59,754 nt of DNA from the NCBI GenBank assembly GCA_900556885.1, contig UNSQ01000001.1, positions 1 to 59,754 on the forward strand, in the 5' to 3' direction. A program made the translations under genes and the position numbers. This document shows, piece after piece, positions 34,813 through 43,841 of this stretch. The notes beneath the pieces were generated by a model. It was not told the origin of the DNA and searched no databases. It saw only the letters and a list, made by a program, of their open reading frames with translations. This DNA comes from Candidatus Saccharimonadota bacterium. Its GTDB lineage: Bacteria; Patescibacteriota; Saccharimonadia; Saccharimonadales; Saccharimonadaceae. How positions within the stretch are numbered: the stretch's first letter is position 1; every line of letters starts with the position of its first letter.

Positions 34813-35865
34813 TTAAGCGGCTTCTTCAAAAACGTATGTGGCTTTAGCGACGCGTTTGAATTGTGGCTTTGATTGAAGGTTTAATAGAATGGTGGTTTCC
34901 TTGACTTGTCGTTTGTCGAGGACTTGACGGACGATTTCATCGCGGTGAAGCGGAGTTTCGGAATTCTTCAAAATATCAGTAATGATGTCTGCTACAGTTC
35001 CGCGGCTATAGCCCCAGCTAGCGAGCGCGTAAATGCCGCGACCGATTAGAACAAAGCGCTTGTCTTTAATGAGTTCGTTGTGAATTGCCTGCGTCGTGAC
35101 GCTTCGGCGGTTAAATTCGCTGTCCCGAATTCCTTTGGCGATGTCGGAAAAATGCATCGGCGAGCCGTTGGTGTCCAGAACAACGTAGATTTTATCGCGG
35201 ATGTTCTTTGGGTTAACGGCTGGCCATTTGGCTAGTCCCCACTGATCGTTTAAGCTGGCCAATTTTTTACTAACAGTAGCCAAGGCTGCAATGTTTGAAG
35301 GATGTTCATAGTCCAATTTTTTGTGCAATTCTTCCGCAGTAACGGGCTCACCGTGTTTTTTGATGGTCTTTACAACTTCTTCGACTCGTGCTCTAATTTG
35401 CTTTTCGTTGCCGAGAGTGTCAATTGCTGCCGCCTGGTAATAATCGTCATTCTCTGTAACAATCGTGATGTTTTCTGCTAGCTCAGAAATGAACGCCACA
35501 CGAGCGCGGTCAATTGCAGTAGCTTCTTTACCGAGGAAGTGTGATGCCAAATCTTGCATACGCGCAACTCGTCCCATTTCAGACAAACTCGAAGTAATTT
35601 CTTTTTCCATAGCAATAACCGAAGGAAGTTCTCCCTCGGCGACAGCTGCACGTAGACGCGTTAAAATTGCTTTTTCTAGCTGACGAACGCGCTCGCGAGT
35701 AATGCCGAACATATCGCCAATTAACTCTAACGTTTCTTTTCGGTCATACAAACCAAATCGTCGAGAAATAATTTCCTTCTCGCGCTCTTGCGGAATCTTA
35801 GAAATAATAGTATCGACGACAGAATTTAATTTGGCGCTTTGCTCGGTTTTTGCTGTCTCGCTCAT
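34813..35865 (-). CDS. Sigma-70 region 4 plus HARE-HTH protein
   Basis: 350 residues. Residues about 25-75 form a sigma region 4: REKEIISRRFGL, ELIGDMFGITRERVRQLEKA with the GITRERVRQ -35 recognition helix. Two later winged-helix HARE-HTH segments follow (ITAEEL-type VTAEELHKKLDY near 205, and PMHFSDIAKGIRDSEFN with RGIYAL near 255-295), related to the RNA polymerase delta subunit RpoE of Firmicutes. Regions 2 and 3 of a sigma factor are missing, so it cannot melt promoters alone. It probably modifies polymerase at the -35 region. A roughly 60-nt leader follows a TATAAC/TATAAT region. Confidence 0.8.
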   Translation of the reverse strand: MSETAKTEQSAKLNSVVDTIISKIPQEREKEIISRRFGLYDRKETLELIGDMFGITRERVRQLEKAILTRLRAAVAEGELPSVIAMEKEITSSLSEMGRVARMQDLASHFLGKEATAIDRARVAFISELAENITIVTENDDYYQAAAIDTLGNEKQIRARVEEVVKTIKKHGEPVTAEELHKKLDYEHPSNIAALATVSKKLASLNDQWGLAKWPAVNPKNIRDKIYVVLDTNGSPMHFSDIAKGIRDSEFNRRSVTTQAIHNELIKDKRFVLIGRGIYALASWGYSRGTVADIITDILKNSETPLHRDEIVRQVLDKRQVKETTILLNLQSKPQFKRVAKATYVFEEAA

Positions 35866-36065
35866 GCTACTAGAAACATCCTCTCTGCCTCACCACAGGT
35901 TATATTGATTGAAAATATGTTTTTAATTATACAATTGCATTTGACAAAAGTCAATAGATAAATGCCATAATTGCTGATATAAATTATAGCATTTATTTTA
36001 CGTTTTTTGCAATAGATTATATGAAGAGTTTTTATTATCCGGAATTATTGGATAGTATGAAAACG

Positions 36066-38411
36066 CTATTTCTTTTTAGCGGATGTTTTGGTGGCTTTTT
36101 TAACTACGCGTTTGCGAGTTGGCTTTGCTGTTGTGGCGCTTAATAGCTCCAGAGCTTTTTCGTGAGTAATAGTTTTCGGATCCGTGTCTTTAGGGATTTT
36201 GACATTTTTGGTGCCGTTGGTGATGTATGGACCGAATCGACCATTGAGAACCTTAACTCCATCTGGAAATTCGGCAATATTCTTAGCGGCTTCGGCTTCT
36301 AATTTAGCGGCGTAAAGTTCGCGCGCTTTTTCTAAAGTAATGCTGTGTGGATCTTCTGGCTTAATGGAAACGAACAATTTGCCGACTTGAATATACGGAC
36401 CGAATCGCCCAATATTCGCCTTAATATCTTGCCCGTCCTCTGTTTGTCCAACGACGCGTGGCAATTTGAGCATCTCCAGTGCTTGTTCCAGAGTAACTGT
36501 TTCAATTTTCGCGCCCTTTGGCAGCGGTGCAAAACGCGGCTTTTCGTCGCCGTCAGTTTCGCCAAGTTGCAACATTGGACCGAATCGTCCAAATCGCGCA
36601 ATAATCGGCTTATTCGTCTTCGGGTCAATTCCTACTTCGCGATTAGCGCCGACTTTACTTCGGTCGATCCCGCCAGATTGCTCGATCAATTTATGGAAAG
36701 GCGTGTAAAATCCGTGCAACATTGTGCTTTTTTCCAGATTGGCACCAGCAATCTTGTCAAATTCTGTCTCAACGTTGGCGGTAAAATCGTAATCGACAAT
36801 TTGCGTAAAATGGTCCGTCAGGAAATCGGCAATCAGTTCGCCGCTTGGCGTTGGAATAAGCTTGCCGCGTGTCGAGCCAGTTTTTTCCTGGATAATACTT
36901 CGACTAACTTCCTCGCCGTTATAGTTCAGGACAATCACATCTCGTGGCTGACCTTCGCTGTCGCCCTTTTCAACGTAGCCGCGAGTCTGAATAGTGTCGA
37001 TAATCGTGGCGTATGTGGATGGACGTCCGATTCCAAGCTCCTCCAGTTTCTTGACTAGCGAACCTTCGGTGTAGCGAGCTGGCGGCCTAGTGAATGTTTG
37101 ACGAGCTGTAATATCGTGAGAATTGACTTCATCGCCAGACTGTAACTTCGGTAGAAGCTCATCTTTATTGCCGCCGTAAACGCGCAAAAATCCATCAAAC
37201 GTAATAACTTCGCCCTTTGATTCAAACTGAGCGGGTTTTTTGCCCTTAGGTAAATTGCTGCCTTTGATATCAATTGTAATGGTTGTTTTTTCTAGTTTCG
37301 CTGGCGACATTTGTGACGCTAAGGTTCGGCGTCGAATCAGGTCGTATAATTTCTGGTCATAGCTATTATTAGACGCGGTTTCCAGGGTAATGTCTGTCGG
37401 GCGAATGGCTTCGTGAGCTTCTTGGGCGGACGCGGATTTGGTCTTAAACTTACGAACCGTTGAGTAATCTGGACCGTAAAGACGCTTGATAAAATCGTTA
37501 GCCGCCGCGATGGCTTGACCGCTCAAATTCACCGAGTCGGTACGCATGTAGGTGATTTTTCCATCTTGGTACAATTTTTGCGCCGAGGCCATGGTCGCTT
37601 TGGAGCTGAAGCCGAGTTTAGAGTTGGCTTCCTGTTGCAGGGTTGAAGTGGTAAAAGGCGCCGCTGGATTGCGCGTTCCGGGGGTTTTTGAGATATCGCT
37701 AACAATAAATTCGGCGGGTTTCAGACTATTCAAGAACTCGTTCGCCGCTTCTTCTGTGTCGAATTTTTGATTAAGCTCGGCCTTGAATTCTTGATTGTCG
37801 TGAATAAAAATGGCGGTAACTTTGAACTGAGAATTGCCCTCAAACTCCATAATTTCTCGTTCTCGCTCGACTAGTAATCGCACCGCCGGGCTCTGAACGC
37901 GACCAGCCGATTTTCCGCCAGGGACTTTCTGCCAGACGACTGGACTGAGTTCAAAGCCAACCAGTCGGTCAAGAATTTGCCTGGCTTGTTGCGCCTGAAC
38001 CAAATTCATATCCACGGTTCGCGGATTCTTAATTGCATTGGTTATGGCATCTTTGGTGATCTCATGAAAAACAATTCGCCTGGTTGTTTCAATAGGAAGA
38101 TCCAGCACCTTACACAAATGCCAAGCAATAGCCTCTCCTTCGCGGTCTTCATCGGTTGCGAGCCAAACATTTTCCTTGCCAACTGCCTTGACATTTCTCT
38201 TTAGTTCGGTGATAACTTTCTTTTTTTCAGGGTCAACTTCGTAAATTGCGAAAAAATCGTTAGCCACATCAATCGGCGGTGTTCCATCCTTCGTCTTTTT
38301 AACAATCGAGCGAATATGTCCCACGCTAGACAGGACGTGAAAATCCTTGCCGAGATATTTCTCGATGGTTTTAGCTTTGGCTGGTGACTCGACGATAACG
38401 AGATTTTTCAT
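36066..38411 (-). CDS. topA: DNA topoisomerase I
   Basis: 781 residues, type IA. The Toprim domain starts MKNLVIVESPAKAKTIEKYL and carries WLATDEDREGEAIAWHL; the active tyrosine is in ITYMRTDSVNLS. It relaxes negative supercoils. The C-terminus has three non-zinc repeats of the GRFGPY/KFGR type (RFGRFGPMLQLG, IGRFGPYIQVG, NGRFGPYITNG) and a Lys-rich tail instead of zinc fingers. TATAAT is 8 nt before the ATG on the minus strand. Confidence 0.95.
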   Translation of the reverse strand: MKNLVIVESPAKAKTIEKYLGKDFHVLSSVGHIRSIVKKTKDGTPPIDVANDFFAIYEVDPEKKKVITELKRNVKAVGKENVWLATDEDREGEAIAWHLCKVLDLPIETTRRIVFHEITKDAITNAIKNPRTVDMNLVQAQQARQILDRLVGFELSPVVWQKVPGGKSAGRVQSPAVRLLVEREREIMEFEGNSQFKVTAIFIHDNQEFKAELNQKFDTEEAANEFLNSLKPAEFIVSDISKTPGTRNPAAPFTTSTLQQEANSKLGFSSKATMASAQKLYQDGKITYMRTDSVNLSGQAIAAANDFIKRLYGPDYSTVRKFKTKSASAQEAHEAIRPTDITLETASNNSYDQKLYDLIRRRTLASQMSPAKLEKTTITIDIKGSNLPKGKKPAQFESKGEVITFDGFLRVYGGNKDELLPKLQSGDEVNSHDITARQTFTRPPARYTEGSLVKKLEELGIGRPSTYATIIDTIQTRGYVEKGDSEGQPRDVIVLNYNGEEVSRSIIQEKTGSTRGKLIPTPSGELIADFLTDHFTQIVDYDFTANVETEFDKIAGANLEKSTMLHGFYTPFHKLIEQSGGIDRSKVGANREVGIDPKTNKPIIARFGRFGPMLQLGETDGDEKPRFAPLPKGAKIETVTLEQALEMLKLPRVVGQTEDGQDIKANIGRFGPYIQVGKLFVSIKPEDPHSITLEKARELYAAKLEAEAAKNIAEFPDGVKVLNGRFGPYITNGTKNVKIPKDTDPKTITHEKALELLSATTAKPTRKRVVKKATKTSAKKK

Positions 38412-38462
38412 AACTTTATATTATAACAAATCACTATCTGGCTACAACCGCAAAGTGAATTA

Positions 38463-39158
38463 TTACGAGCGACCGCTGAGGCGACCAAGCATTGCCATTG
38501 ATCCGAGAGTGCGATTGACATCTGTTATTTGGCATGGCTCTTCTGGCTTTTCTTTTCCCGCGTTGCCGTTAATTGCGCGTTCTATATAGGTGCATGTTGC
38601 GTGCGCGGCGGGCAGAAGCGAAGCAGCGAATGCTCCAGCTCCTAGTTCGCGTAGAATCTCGGCGGGCTTTGAATTGTCGGTTCGCTTGTCTACTAATTCG
38701 GCGGCGGCATAAGCGACTAAGGCTGCTGTCTCCATAGCTAGCCCCACCTTCCCTGATTTGGTTGGTCGAGTTTCGGCTTTCTCCTTGCTACGTAAATTGG
38801 CAATTCCAGTAGCCATGGCGTTTATCGAGTTTAGTACCGCAACAGTGCCAAGAGCATACTTCGGAGCCAACCCTTTTTTGTTCATTTCATAGAGAATTTT
38901 TGCCATAACTATTTTATCTGTTGTGGCATCTAAGGCTGCTCCAAAATTGCTAGTCTGTCCTGTCATGCGTGCTACTTTGCCGTCCAAGACGTCAGCTAAT
39001 CGCCCGACCGCACATTCCGCCAATCCTTCAGCCGTATCGATTTTCTTAGATCCGTGCATCACCAAAGCGGCGCCAATCATGCTTATAGAATTAGGGATGG
39101 TAAAAACGTCCTTGGCGACTTTACAGACAGTAGGAGATGCTTCTCGGGCTTTTTTCAT
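38463..39158 (-). CDS. CDP-alcohol phosphatidyltransferase family protein
   Basis: 231 residues, membrane protein. The family motif DGxxARx8Gx3Dx3D is complete in LDGKVARMTGQ followed by NFGAALDATTDKIV. Members join a CDP-activated lipid to an alcohol, as in phosphatidylglycerol phosphate synthesis; the acceptor cannot be read. A C-terminal extension of about 40 residues is hydrophilic. TATACG lies about 6 nt before the start. Confidence 0.85.
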   Translation of the reverse strand: MKKAREASPTVCKVAKDVFTIPNSISMIGAALVMHGSKKIDTAEGLAECAVGRLADVLDGKVARMTGQTSNFGAALDATTDKIVMAKILYEMNKKGLAPKYALGTVAVLNSINAMATGIANLRSKEKAETRPTKSGKVGLAMETAALVAYAAAELVDKRTDNSKPAEILRELGAGAFAASLLPAAHATCTYIERAINGNAGKEKPEEPCQITDVNRTLGSMAMLGRLSGRS

Positions 39159-39196
39159 AGTCCGTATAGTAACATTAATTTGTCAAAATAGCAATA

Positions 39197-40066
39197 TTAT
39201 CGTAATGTCCAGTTGTTCGCCCCGAGAGGTTTGATAACACCGTTGATTTCTAGCATAGTTAACGCCGTGGCAAAATCTGACGCGGATAATCCTGATTTTT
39301 GTTGGATTTCATCGCCGTCACGCAGCCCTTCTGAGATGAGTTTTATGATGATCGCTTCTTCAATTGTTGCGCTGGCTGCTAACTCTTGATCGTTGTTTTT
39401 TTGTAATTTTTCTGGCGCGATGATTGACAAAACATCGTCGGCGTCCGTCACCAAATACGCCCCCTGCTTCAATAAAGTATTACAACCCGCCGACAGTGGG
39501 CTGGTTATGTTTCCGGGAACTACAAACAAATCTCTTCCCTGATTTAGCGCGTGCGAGGCTGTGTTTAATGTGCCGCTTCGCTCGGCGGCTTCGGTGATAA
39601 TAATCCCGTCAGCTAGCCCACTAACCAGACGATTTCGCTCCAGAAAACTCCAGCGATTGACTATTTTATTATCGCCCTGCATCCATTCTGAAATGACCGC
39701 GCCGCCCTGCTCTATGATGCTCATGGCTAGTTGATAATTGGTCCGCGGTGAAATATCAGGAAGCTCGTTTGGGACGACCGCCACGACCGTTCCGCCAGCT
39801 TCAATCGCAGCTTTTTGGGCAATGCAGTCCACACCTAGCGCCAGCCCGCTCACGATTACACATCCGGCTTTTGCCAGATCTGTTGCCAATCGCTCGGTTA
39901 CTTCTTTTCCGTAGGCAGACGGCTTACGGGATCCGACGATTGATACGACGGGCGCACTTGCTTCTGGCAATTTTCCCATATAACATAAGCTTTTTGGTGG
40001 ATTGGCAATATGTGCTAATCTCTGGGAGAAAATATGCTCATCTGGTGTAATTCTATTGATTTCCAT
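39197..40066 (-). CDS. dprA: DNA processing protein DprA
   Basis: 289 residues from ATG 40066; an upstream GTG at 40093 would add nine residues and overlap the divergent RNA promoter. The Rossmann-like core has VSIVGSRKPSAYG, VIVSGLALGVDCIAQKAA, FLERNRLVSGLADGIIITEA and SGTLNTASHALNQGRDLFVVPGN (split here by the family's SxG motif). The C-terminal 60 residues form a winged-helix (DGDEIQQKSGLSASDFATAL). DprA loads RecA on incoming single-stranded DNA during natural transformation. Confidence 0.93.
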   Translation of the reverse strand: MEINRITPDEHIFSQRLAHIANPPKSLCYMGKLPEASAPVVSIVGSRKPSAYGKEVTERLATDLAKAGCVIVSGLALGVDCIAQKAAIEAGGTVVAVVPNELPDISPRTNYQLAMSIIEQGGAVISEWMQGDNKIVNRWSFLERNRLVSGLADGIIITEAAERSGTLNTASHALNQGRDLFVVPGNITSPLSAGCNTLLKQGAYLVTDADDVLSIIAPEKLQKNNDQELAASATIEEAIIIKLISEGLRDGDEIQQKSGLSASDFATALTMLEINGVIKPLGANNWTLR

Positions 40067-40086
40067 AAAAAATGTGGTAAAAAGTA

Positions 40087-40115
40087 TTGACACTTTGTCA
40101 AATGTTTGCTATAAT
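40087..40115 (+). promoter_or_regulatory. Perfect consensus promoter with palindromic -35 region
   Basis: TTGACA (40087-40092), a 17-nt spacer and TATAAT (40110-40115): both hexamers are exact consensus. TTGACA-CTT-TGTCAA forms a perfect inverted repeat over the -35, a possible operator. It fires rightwards into a region with no ORF. Confidence 0.85.
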
Positions 40116-40121
40116 CAAGGA

Positions 40122-40431
40122 CGATTGGTTAAGTAATCATTAACCAAACGCACCTTATACCCCCTATTCTAACTATATGTTAGGTTGCGCGCAATGGCAT
40201 TAAGTATTCTTACCCTCCACTTTTTGCGGTTCAACGTTACGCGCATACTAACCCCTTTAACTGCCCTTTTTCAAAGGCGACCTCTGTTAATGTGAGTACA
40301 AAGTTGTATTGATAATCATCAGGCGCGGACTTTTGGAGTTTTAGTCGCGACGCTTCACTGATACGGTAGCTCGGGTGGGTTGAAGGGTAAAAAAGCGTCA
40401 GGTGATGCCCACCCTTACCTGGCGCTTTTTT
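40122..40431 (+). ncRNA. Structured non-coding RNA, about 310 nt, family not recognised
   Basis: Driven by the consensus promoter at 40087 and ended by the terminator at 40389-40431, with no ORF between. Visible structure includes TGGTTAA with TTAACCA at the 5' end, CTAAC-TATAT-GTTAG, and CGCGGACT with AGTCGCG (40324-40349). GGGTGGG (40373-40379) is complementary to CCCACCC (40408-40414) in the terminator loop, which would make a pseudoknot or a competing fold. I checked for RNase P (GAGGAAAGUCC/ACAGAA), tmRNA (acceptor stem and CCA) and SRP RNA signatures and saw none. Confidence 0.65.
40389..40431. terminator. Strong bidirectional terminator
   Basis: AAAAAAGCGTCAGGT (40389-40403) pairs with ACCTGGCGCTTTTTT (40417-40431), 15 bp with one G-U pair. 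The A-run and T-run let it end both the + strand RNA and the minus-strand fur transcript, whose stop is at 40443. Confidence 0.85.
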
Positions 40432-40442
40432 GTTGGGAAAAA

Positions 40443-40856
40443 TTATTTATTTTCTATAATATGTCGGCACTTTTCGCAAATACCTTCCAGCTCAAAGTGG
40501 TGTTTTGTGACTATGAAATTATGTTTTTTACCAATGAGATCTATGAGTTTTTCGAGCTCTTGTGATTGTATAGGTTCGGCATTTTGACAATTGATGCAAT
40601 ACAGATGGTGATGATGCGGTATAAAAGGTTCCGCTAACTCGTAATAGTTCTTCCAGCCAATAGCTATGGTGTTTATAATGTTCAGATCATCGAACATTAG
40701 CAGTGTGCGGTAAATGCTAGCACGGTTAATGTTTTTGCAGTTTTTCGCAATATCGCCGACCGTAAGAGGCACATCTGAATTTCGCAGGATATCAAATACT
40801 TGCTGGCGAGGTTTTGTCAGGCGAAGATTGTGGCGTTCAAATATCTCATTTAGCAT
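40443..40856 (-). CDS. Fur-family metal regulator (probably Zur-like)
   Basis: 137 residues. The winged-helix part has LRLTKPRQQVFDILRN and NRASIYRTLLMFDDLNII; the metal part has HHHHLYCINCQ and a C-terminal ICEKCRHI giving two CxxC pairs for structural zinc. Fur-family repressors sense Fe, Zn, Mn or peroxide. The neighbouring TIGR03943/permease pair and the CobW-type GTPase nearby favour zinc. A perfect palindrome at 40880-40900 overlaps its promoter and suggests autoregulation. Last gene of the minus-strand unit. Confidence 0.85.
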   Translation of the reverse strand: MLNEIFERHNLRLTKPRQQVFDILRNSDVPLTVGDIAKNCKNINRASIYRTLLMFDDLNIINTIAIGWKNYYELAEPFIPHHHHLYCINCQNAEPIQSQELEKLIDLIGKKHNFIVTKHHFELEGICEKCRHIIENK

Positions 40857-40879
40857 AGTGCTACCAATAGTTTATAACT

Positions 40880-40900
40880 TATTGCAACAAGTGTGCAATA
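40880..40900. promoter_or_regulatory. Palindromic operator candidate before fur
   Basis: TATTGCA (40880-40886) and TGCAATA (40894-40900) form perfect 7-bp arms around 7 nt. On the minus strand it overlaps TTGCAC (-35-like) and ends next to TATAAA (-10-like, spacer 16), a good place for a repressor such as the Fur-family protein encoded next. Confidence 0.6.
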
Positions 40901-40903
40901 GGC

Positions 40904-41638
40904 TTATATTCCGAGTAATTCATAAGGATATTTGGGTTGGTTGATTTTTGTGATATGCACGTCGGTTATGACGTATTCAGCTTGGCTATTAACGATTTTT
41001 TGCGACAATTTGCCCTTGACGATTAGCCATGTTCCATCTGGGTAATCTGTTGAAAAGTTTTTCTCGACCAGGATTTTCATAGGCACGCTGTCAACAGTGC
41101 AGCAACTTATAACGTATCTGGCAATATTGAAGTAATTATAGCCGTAGTTTTTTAACAGATCATTTGAAACGAAGCCGGTTATGGTAATATCTTTGCCGTT
41201 AAAATAAGCGGCTTCTTTGCAAGAATTTATAGCGGTTTTCCAGCGATTTATTGAGATTATAGAAGAGATCTCTTTCGGCTGAGGTGTTTCACAACGACTT
41301 TCGGGCTCAATAATCATAGGGCTTTCTTTTTGCGCGAGACTACTCGGGGAGAGTGGCTTTGGTGGTAATATATATCCGACTGATAATATGATTATTGCAA
41401 AATAAGATATTGGGGTAATTTTTTTCAAGCTAATTCCAGATTTGTCTTTTGCGGGTTTATTTTCTAATTGCAACATTATATCAATAAGCAAAAGTATAAC
41501 GCCGATTACGCTAATTATGACCGCGAATGTGTGATAGCGTGGATGAACGTAAAAGCCGAGTTGGTCGCGCCAAGCTAATAGCAAAATATACGCGCAAACG
41601 AGAATTCCGCCAATTGATTTGGTAAGATTAGCGTACAT
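40904..41638 (-). CDS. TIGR03943-family permease partner protein
   Basis: 244 residues. ATG 41638 is chosen because GGGAG lies 9 nt upstream; an earlier in-frame ATG (41662) is deep in the permease gene. Two N-terminal membrane segments and a third near residue 80 are followed by a soluble domain with the diagnostic NIARYVISCCTVDSVPMKI. TIGR03943 proteins always pair with the permease family encoded directly upstream, as in the Bacillus YcgQ/YcgR pair. They overlap by 11 nt here. The transported substrate is not proven; metal context is suggestive. Confidence 0.82.
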   Translation of the reverse strand: MYANLTKSIGGILVCAYILLLAWRDQLGFYVHPRYHTFAVIISVIGVILLLIDIMLQLENKPAKDKSGISLKKITPISYFAIIILSVGYILPPKPLSPSSLAQKESPMIIEPESRCETPQPKEISSIISINRWKTAINSCKEAAYFNGKDITITGFVSNDLLKNYGYNYFNIARYVISCCTVDSVPMKILVEKNFSTDYPDGTWLIVKGKLSQKIVNSQAEYVITDVHITKINQPKYPYELLGI

Positions 41639-42671
41639 ATAAATTAACTCCCAGTCCGACAATTAGAGATAAGAAGAATACGGTTAAGGTAATTGTTGCA
41701 ATAAATTTCCAGCGAAAAGTTGTTTTTAACAGCGTAATCATTTTAATGTCTATCATCGGTCCGAATAGTAAGAAAGATAAAATTGAGCCTGTCGTGAAAT
41801 TTCGCACGTAAGCCAGTACGAAGAACGCGTCGATGCTGGAGCATATCGAAATGACGAAACTTAGCGTGATCATGGATATGACTGATAAGAAAATGTCGCC
41901 GCCGACAGCGTTTATGATGAATCGCGGAACGAAGATTTGTGTGGCGGCTGCGATGCTAGCGCCTAAGACCAACATAGTAAATAATTGCCAGAATTCATTG
42001 CGTGATGAGCTGAATATGTTTGACAATTTTGAACCGTGATTATGAGAGTCGCAAAGTTTCTCAAACTCTGGATTAATAACGGAATCTTCTTTAAAAAAGC
42101 TGACGATAAAAGCGGTTATTTGTACGATAATTAGCGCAAAAATAATTCGCCACCAAACCATTCGGGTGTCAAAACTGAAGGCGGTCATGGTTGAAATTAT
42201 GGTTATCGGGTTTAAGATTGGCGCGGCGAAAAGAAAGCTAATAACGTCGGCAGGTTTTAATCCGTTCGCTATTAAGCTGCGTGCAATTGGCACGTTACCG
42301 CATTCGCATACAGGTAAAATGAGCCCGATCATAGAGAGCGCAATTCGTCGAAGAAAGGCGTTTTTTGGCAATATTTTGAAGACGTCTTTTGATGATAAAA
42401 AGTATCTGATAAGCGCGGATATGATAATTCCTAAAATTAAGAATGGGACCGCCTCGACAATTACGCTTAGCGTCAGCGTGATGAAATCTTGTAATGACGG
42501 AAGTAATTTATTGCACCATTCTGCAAATTCTCCGTTTAATAACATGACGCCGAATCGTGAGCTGAATTGATAAATAGAAATTATAAGGACGCCGAAAACT
42601 ACCCAACCGATCAATTCACTGTTGGCTGATAAAAACTTTTTTATGCGACCATCTGGCGATTTTTGTGCCAT
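41628..42671 (-). CDS. Permease (DUF318 / YcgR-ArsP type)
   Basis: 347 residues, about eight membrane segments in two halves. PVCECGNVPIARSLIANGLKP holds the conserved Cys-x-Cys-Gly segment of the family, and FVISICSSIDAFFVLAYV is the second-half counterpart. Family members export or move small metal-linked compounds. TATAAT lies 7-8 nt before the ATG on the minus strand. It heads the permease-TIGR03943-fur unit. Confidence 0.85.
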   Translation of the reverse strand: MAQKSPDGRIKKFLSANSELIGWVVFGVLIISIYQFSSRFGVMLLNGEFAEWCNKLLPSLQDFITLTLSVIVEAVPFLILGIIISALIRYFLSSKDVFKILPKNAFLRRIALSMIGLILPVCECGNVPIARSLIANGLKPADVISFLFAAPILNPITIISTMTAFSFDTRMVWWRIIFALIIVQITAFIVSFFKEDSVINPEFEKLCDSHNHGSKLSNIFSSSRNEFWQLFTMLVLGASIAAATQIFVPRFIINAVGGDIFLSVISMITLSFVISICSSIDAFFVLAYVRNFTTGSILSFLLFGPMIDIKMITLLKTTFRWKFIATITLTVFFLSLIVGLGVNLYVR

Positions 42672-42712
42672 ATATAAAATTATACTCCATGCTTATGCTA
42701 TACTAAATCAAT

Positions 42713-43834
42713 ATGAAACATCTTTTACATTCACATCATCCGTTTCGGATTTTTTGGTTTTCGGTCCTATTGACCTTAGGTTTGGGTAGTTTGATTTTTA
42801 GTCATATGGGCGTTAGCGGTCTTTGGCTATTTACTATTTTGGTGGTTTTGGAAGTTACGTTTAGCTTTGACAACGCGGTGATAAATAGCAAGGTTTTGGC
42901 GGGAATGAGCCAAGTCTGGCAGAAAGTCTTCCTGACGGCTGGTATATTTGTGGCGGTGTTTGTCGTTCGATTTATATTGCCAATTGCTATTGTGATGATT
43001 GCGAGCGGCCACGGATTTATGGATGTTGTCAATCTGGCGCTTCATAAACCTGTTGAGTACGGTAAGATCCTGCACGAGGCGTCGCCGATGATTGACGCGT
43101 TTGGTGGTGCGTTTTTGATTATGATTGGGCTTAGCTATTTCATCGATTACAACAAGCGTGTTCACTGGATGCGACATGTTGAGCCGATTTTGGCGAAGGC
43201 TGGGCGATTTGAGAATTTTAAGGTGTGCATAATGCTTAGCGTGGCGGCTGTTTTGTATTTTACGGTTGAGGCGCCGCATAAATCTTTGGTGTTGATTTCG
43301 GCAGTGCTTGGGATCGTGTTGCATATTGGGTTGGAACTATTTGGGTCATTTTTCCATGAAGATGACGCGAAGTCCGTTAAGATTAAAACTGGCTGGGCGG
43401 CGTTTGCTAGCTTGCTATATTTGGAAATTTTGGACGCCAGCTTTAGCTTTGACGGTGTGATTGGTGCGTTTGCTATTACCAACAGCGTGCTACTGATCGT
43501 GGCTGGGCTGGGCGCTGGAGCGATTTGGGTCCGATCGCTAACCGTATATTTATTGCGAACAGGTGCGCTTAGCAAATATAAATATTTGGAAAATGGCGCT
43601 CACTGGGCAATTATGGCGCTCGGCGTGATGATGATTGCCAAATTATTCCACTTGGAACTACCGGAATGGGCGACGGGTGGCTTGGGCTTGTTGTTCGTGA
43701 GTTTGGCGGTCGGCAGCAGCATATTGGAAGCCCGATCGATCAATCTGCAAGAAGCTGCGGCTGCAAAATTACATCAAGCCGAAGAGCAATTGAAGAACGG
43801 CGCTTCAAAAATTGTGCCGCGAAAACGACGTTAG
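42713..43834 (+). CDS. DUF475/TerC-superfamily membrane protein
   Basis: 373 residues with about nine membrane segments. The repeated acidic motif of the TerC superfamily occurs twice: VVLEVTFSFDNAVINSKVL near 42-60 and LEILDASFSFDGVIGAFAI near 242-260. TerC-like proteins are linked to manganese or other metal export and tellurite resistance. TATACT at 42699-42704 is 8 nt before the ATG; the -10 boxes of this gene and the permease face each other within 50 nt. Confidence 0.85.
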   Translation: MKHLLHSHHPFRIFWFSVLLTLGLGSLIFSHMGVSGLWLFTILVVLEVTFSFDNAVINSKVLAGMSQVWQKVFLTAGIFVAVFVVRFILPIAIVMIASGHGFMDVVNLALHKPVEYGKILHEASPMIDAFGGAFLIMIGLSYFIDYNKRVHWMRHVEPILAKAGRFENFKVCIMLSVAAVLYFTVEAPHKSLVLISAVLGIVLHIGLELFGSFFHEDDAKSVKIKTGWAAFASLLYLEILDASFSFDGVIGAFAITNSVLLIVAGLGAGAIWVRSLTVYLLRTGALSKYKYLENGAHWAIMALGVMMIAKLFHLELPEWATGGLGLLFVSLAVGSSILEARSINLQEAAAAKLHQAEEQLKNGASKIVPRKRR

Positions 43835-43841
43835 AATCCGG

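Noticed and set aside
40122..40431. RNase P RNA or tmRNA
   Set aside because: No RNase P P4 signatures, no tRNA-like ends with CCA, no SRP core.
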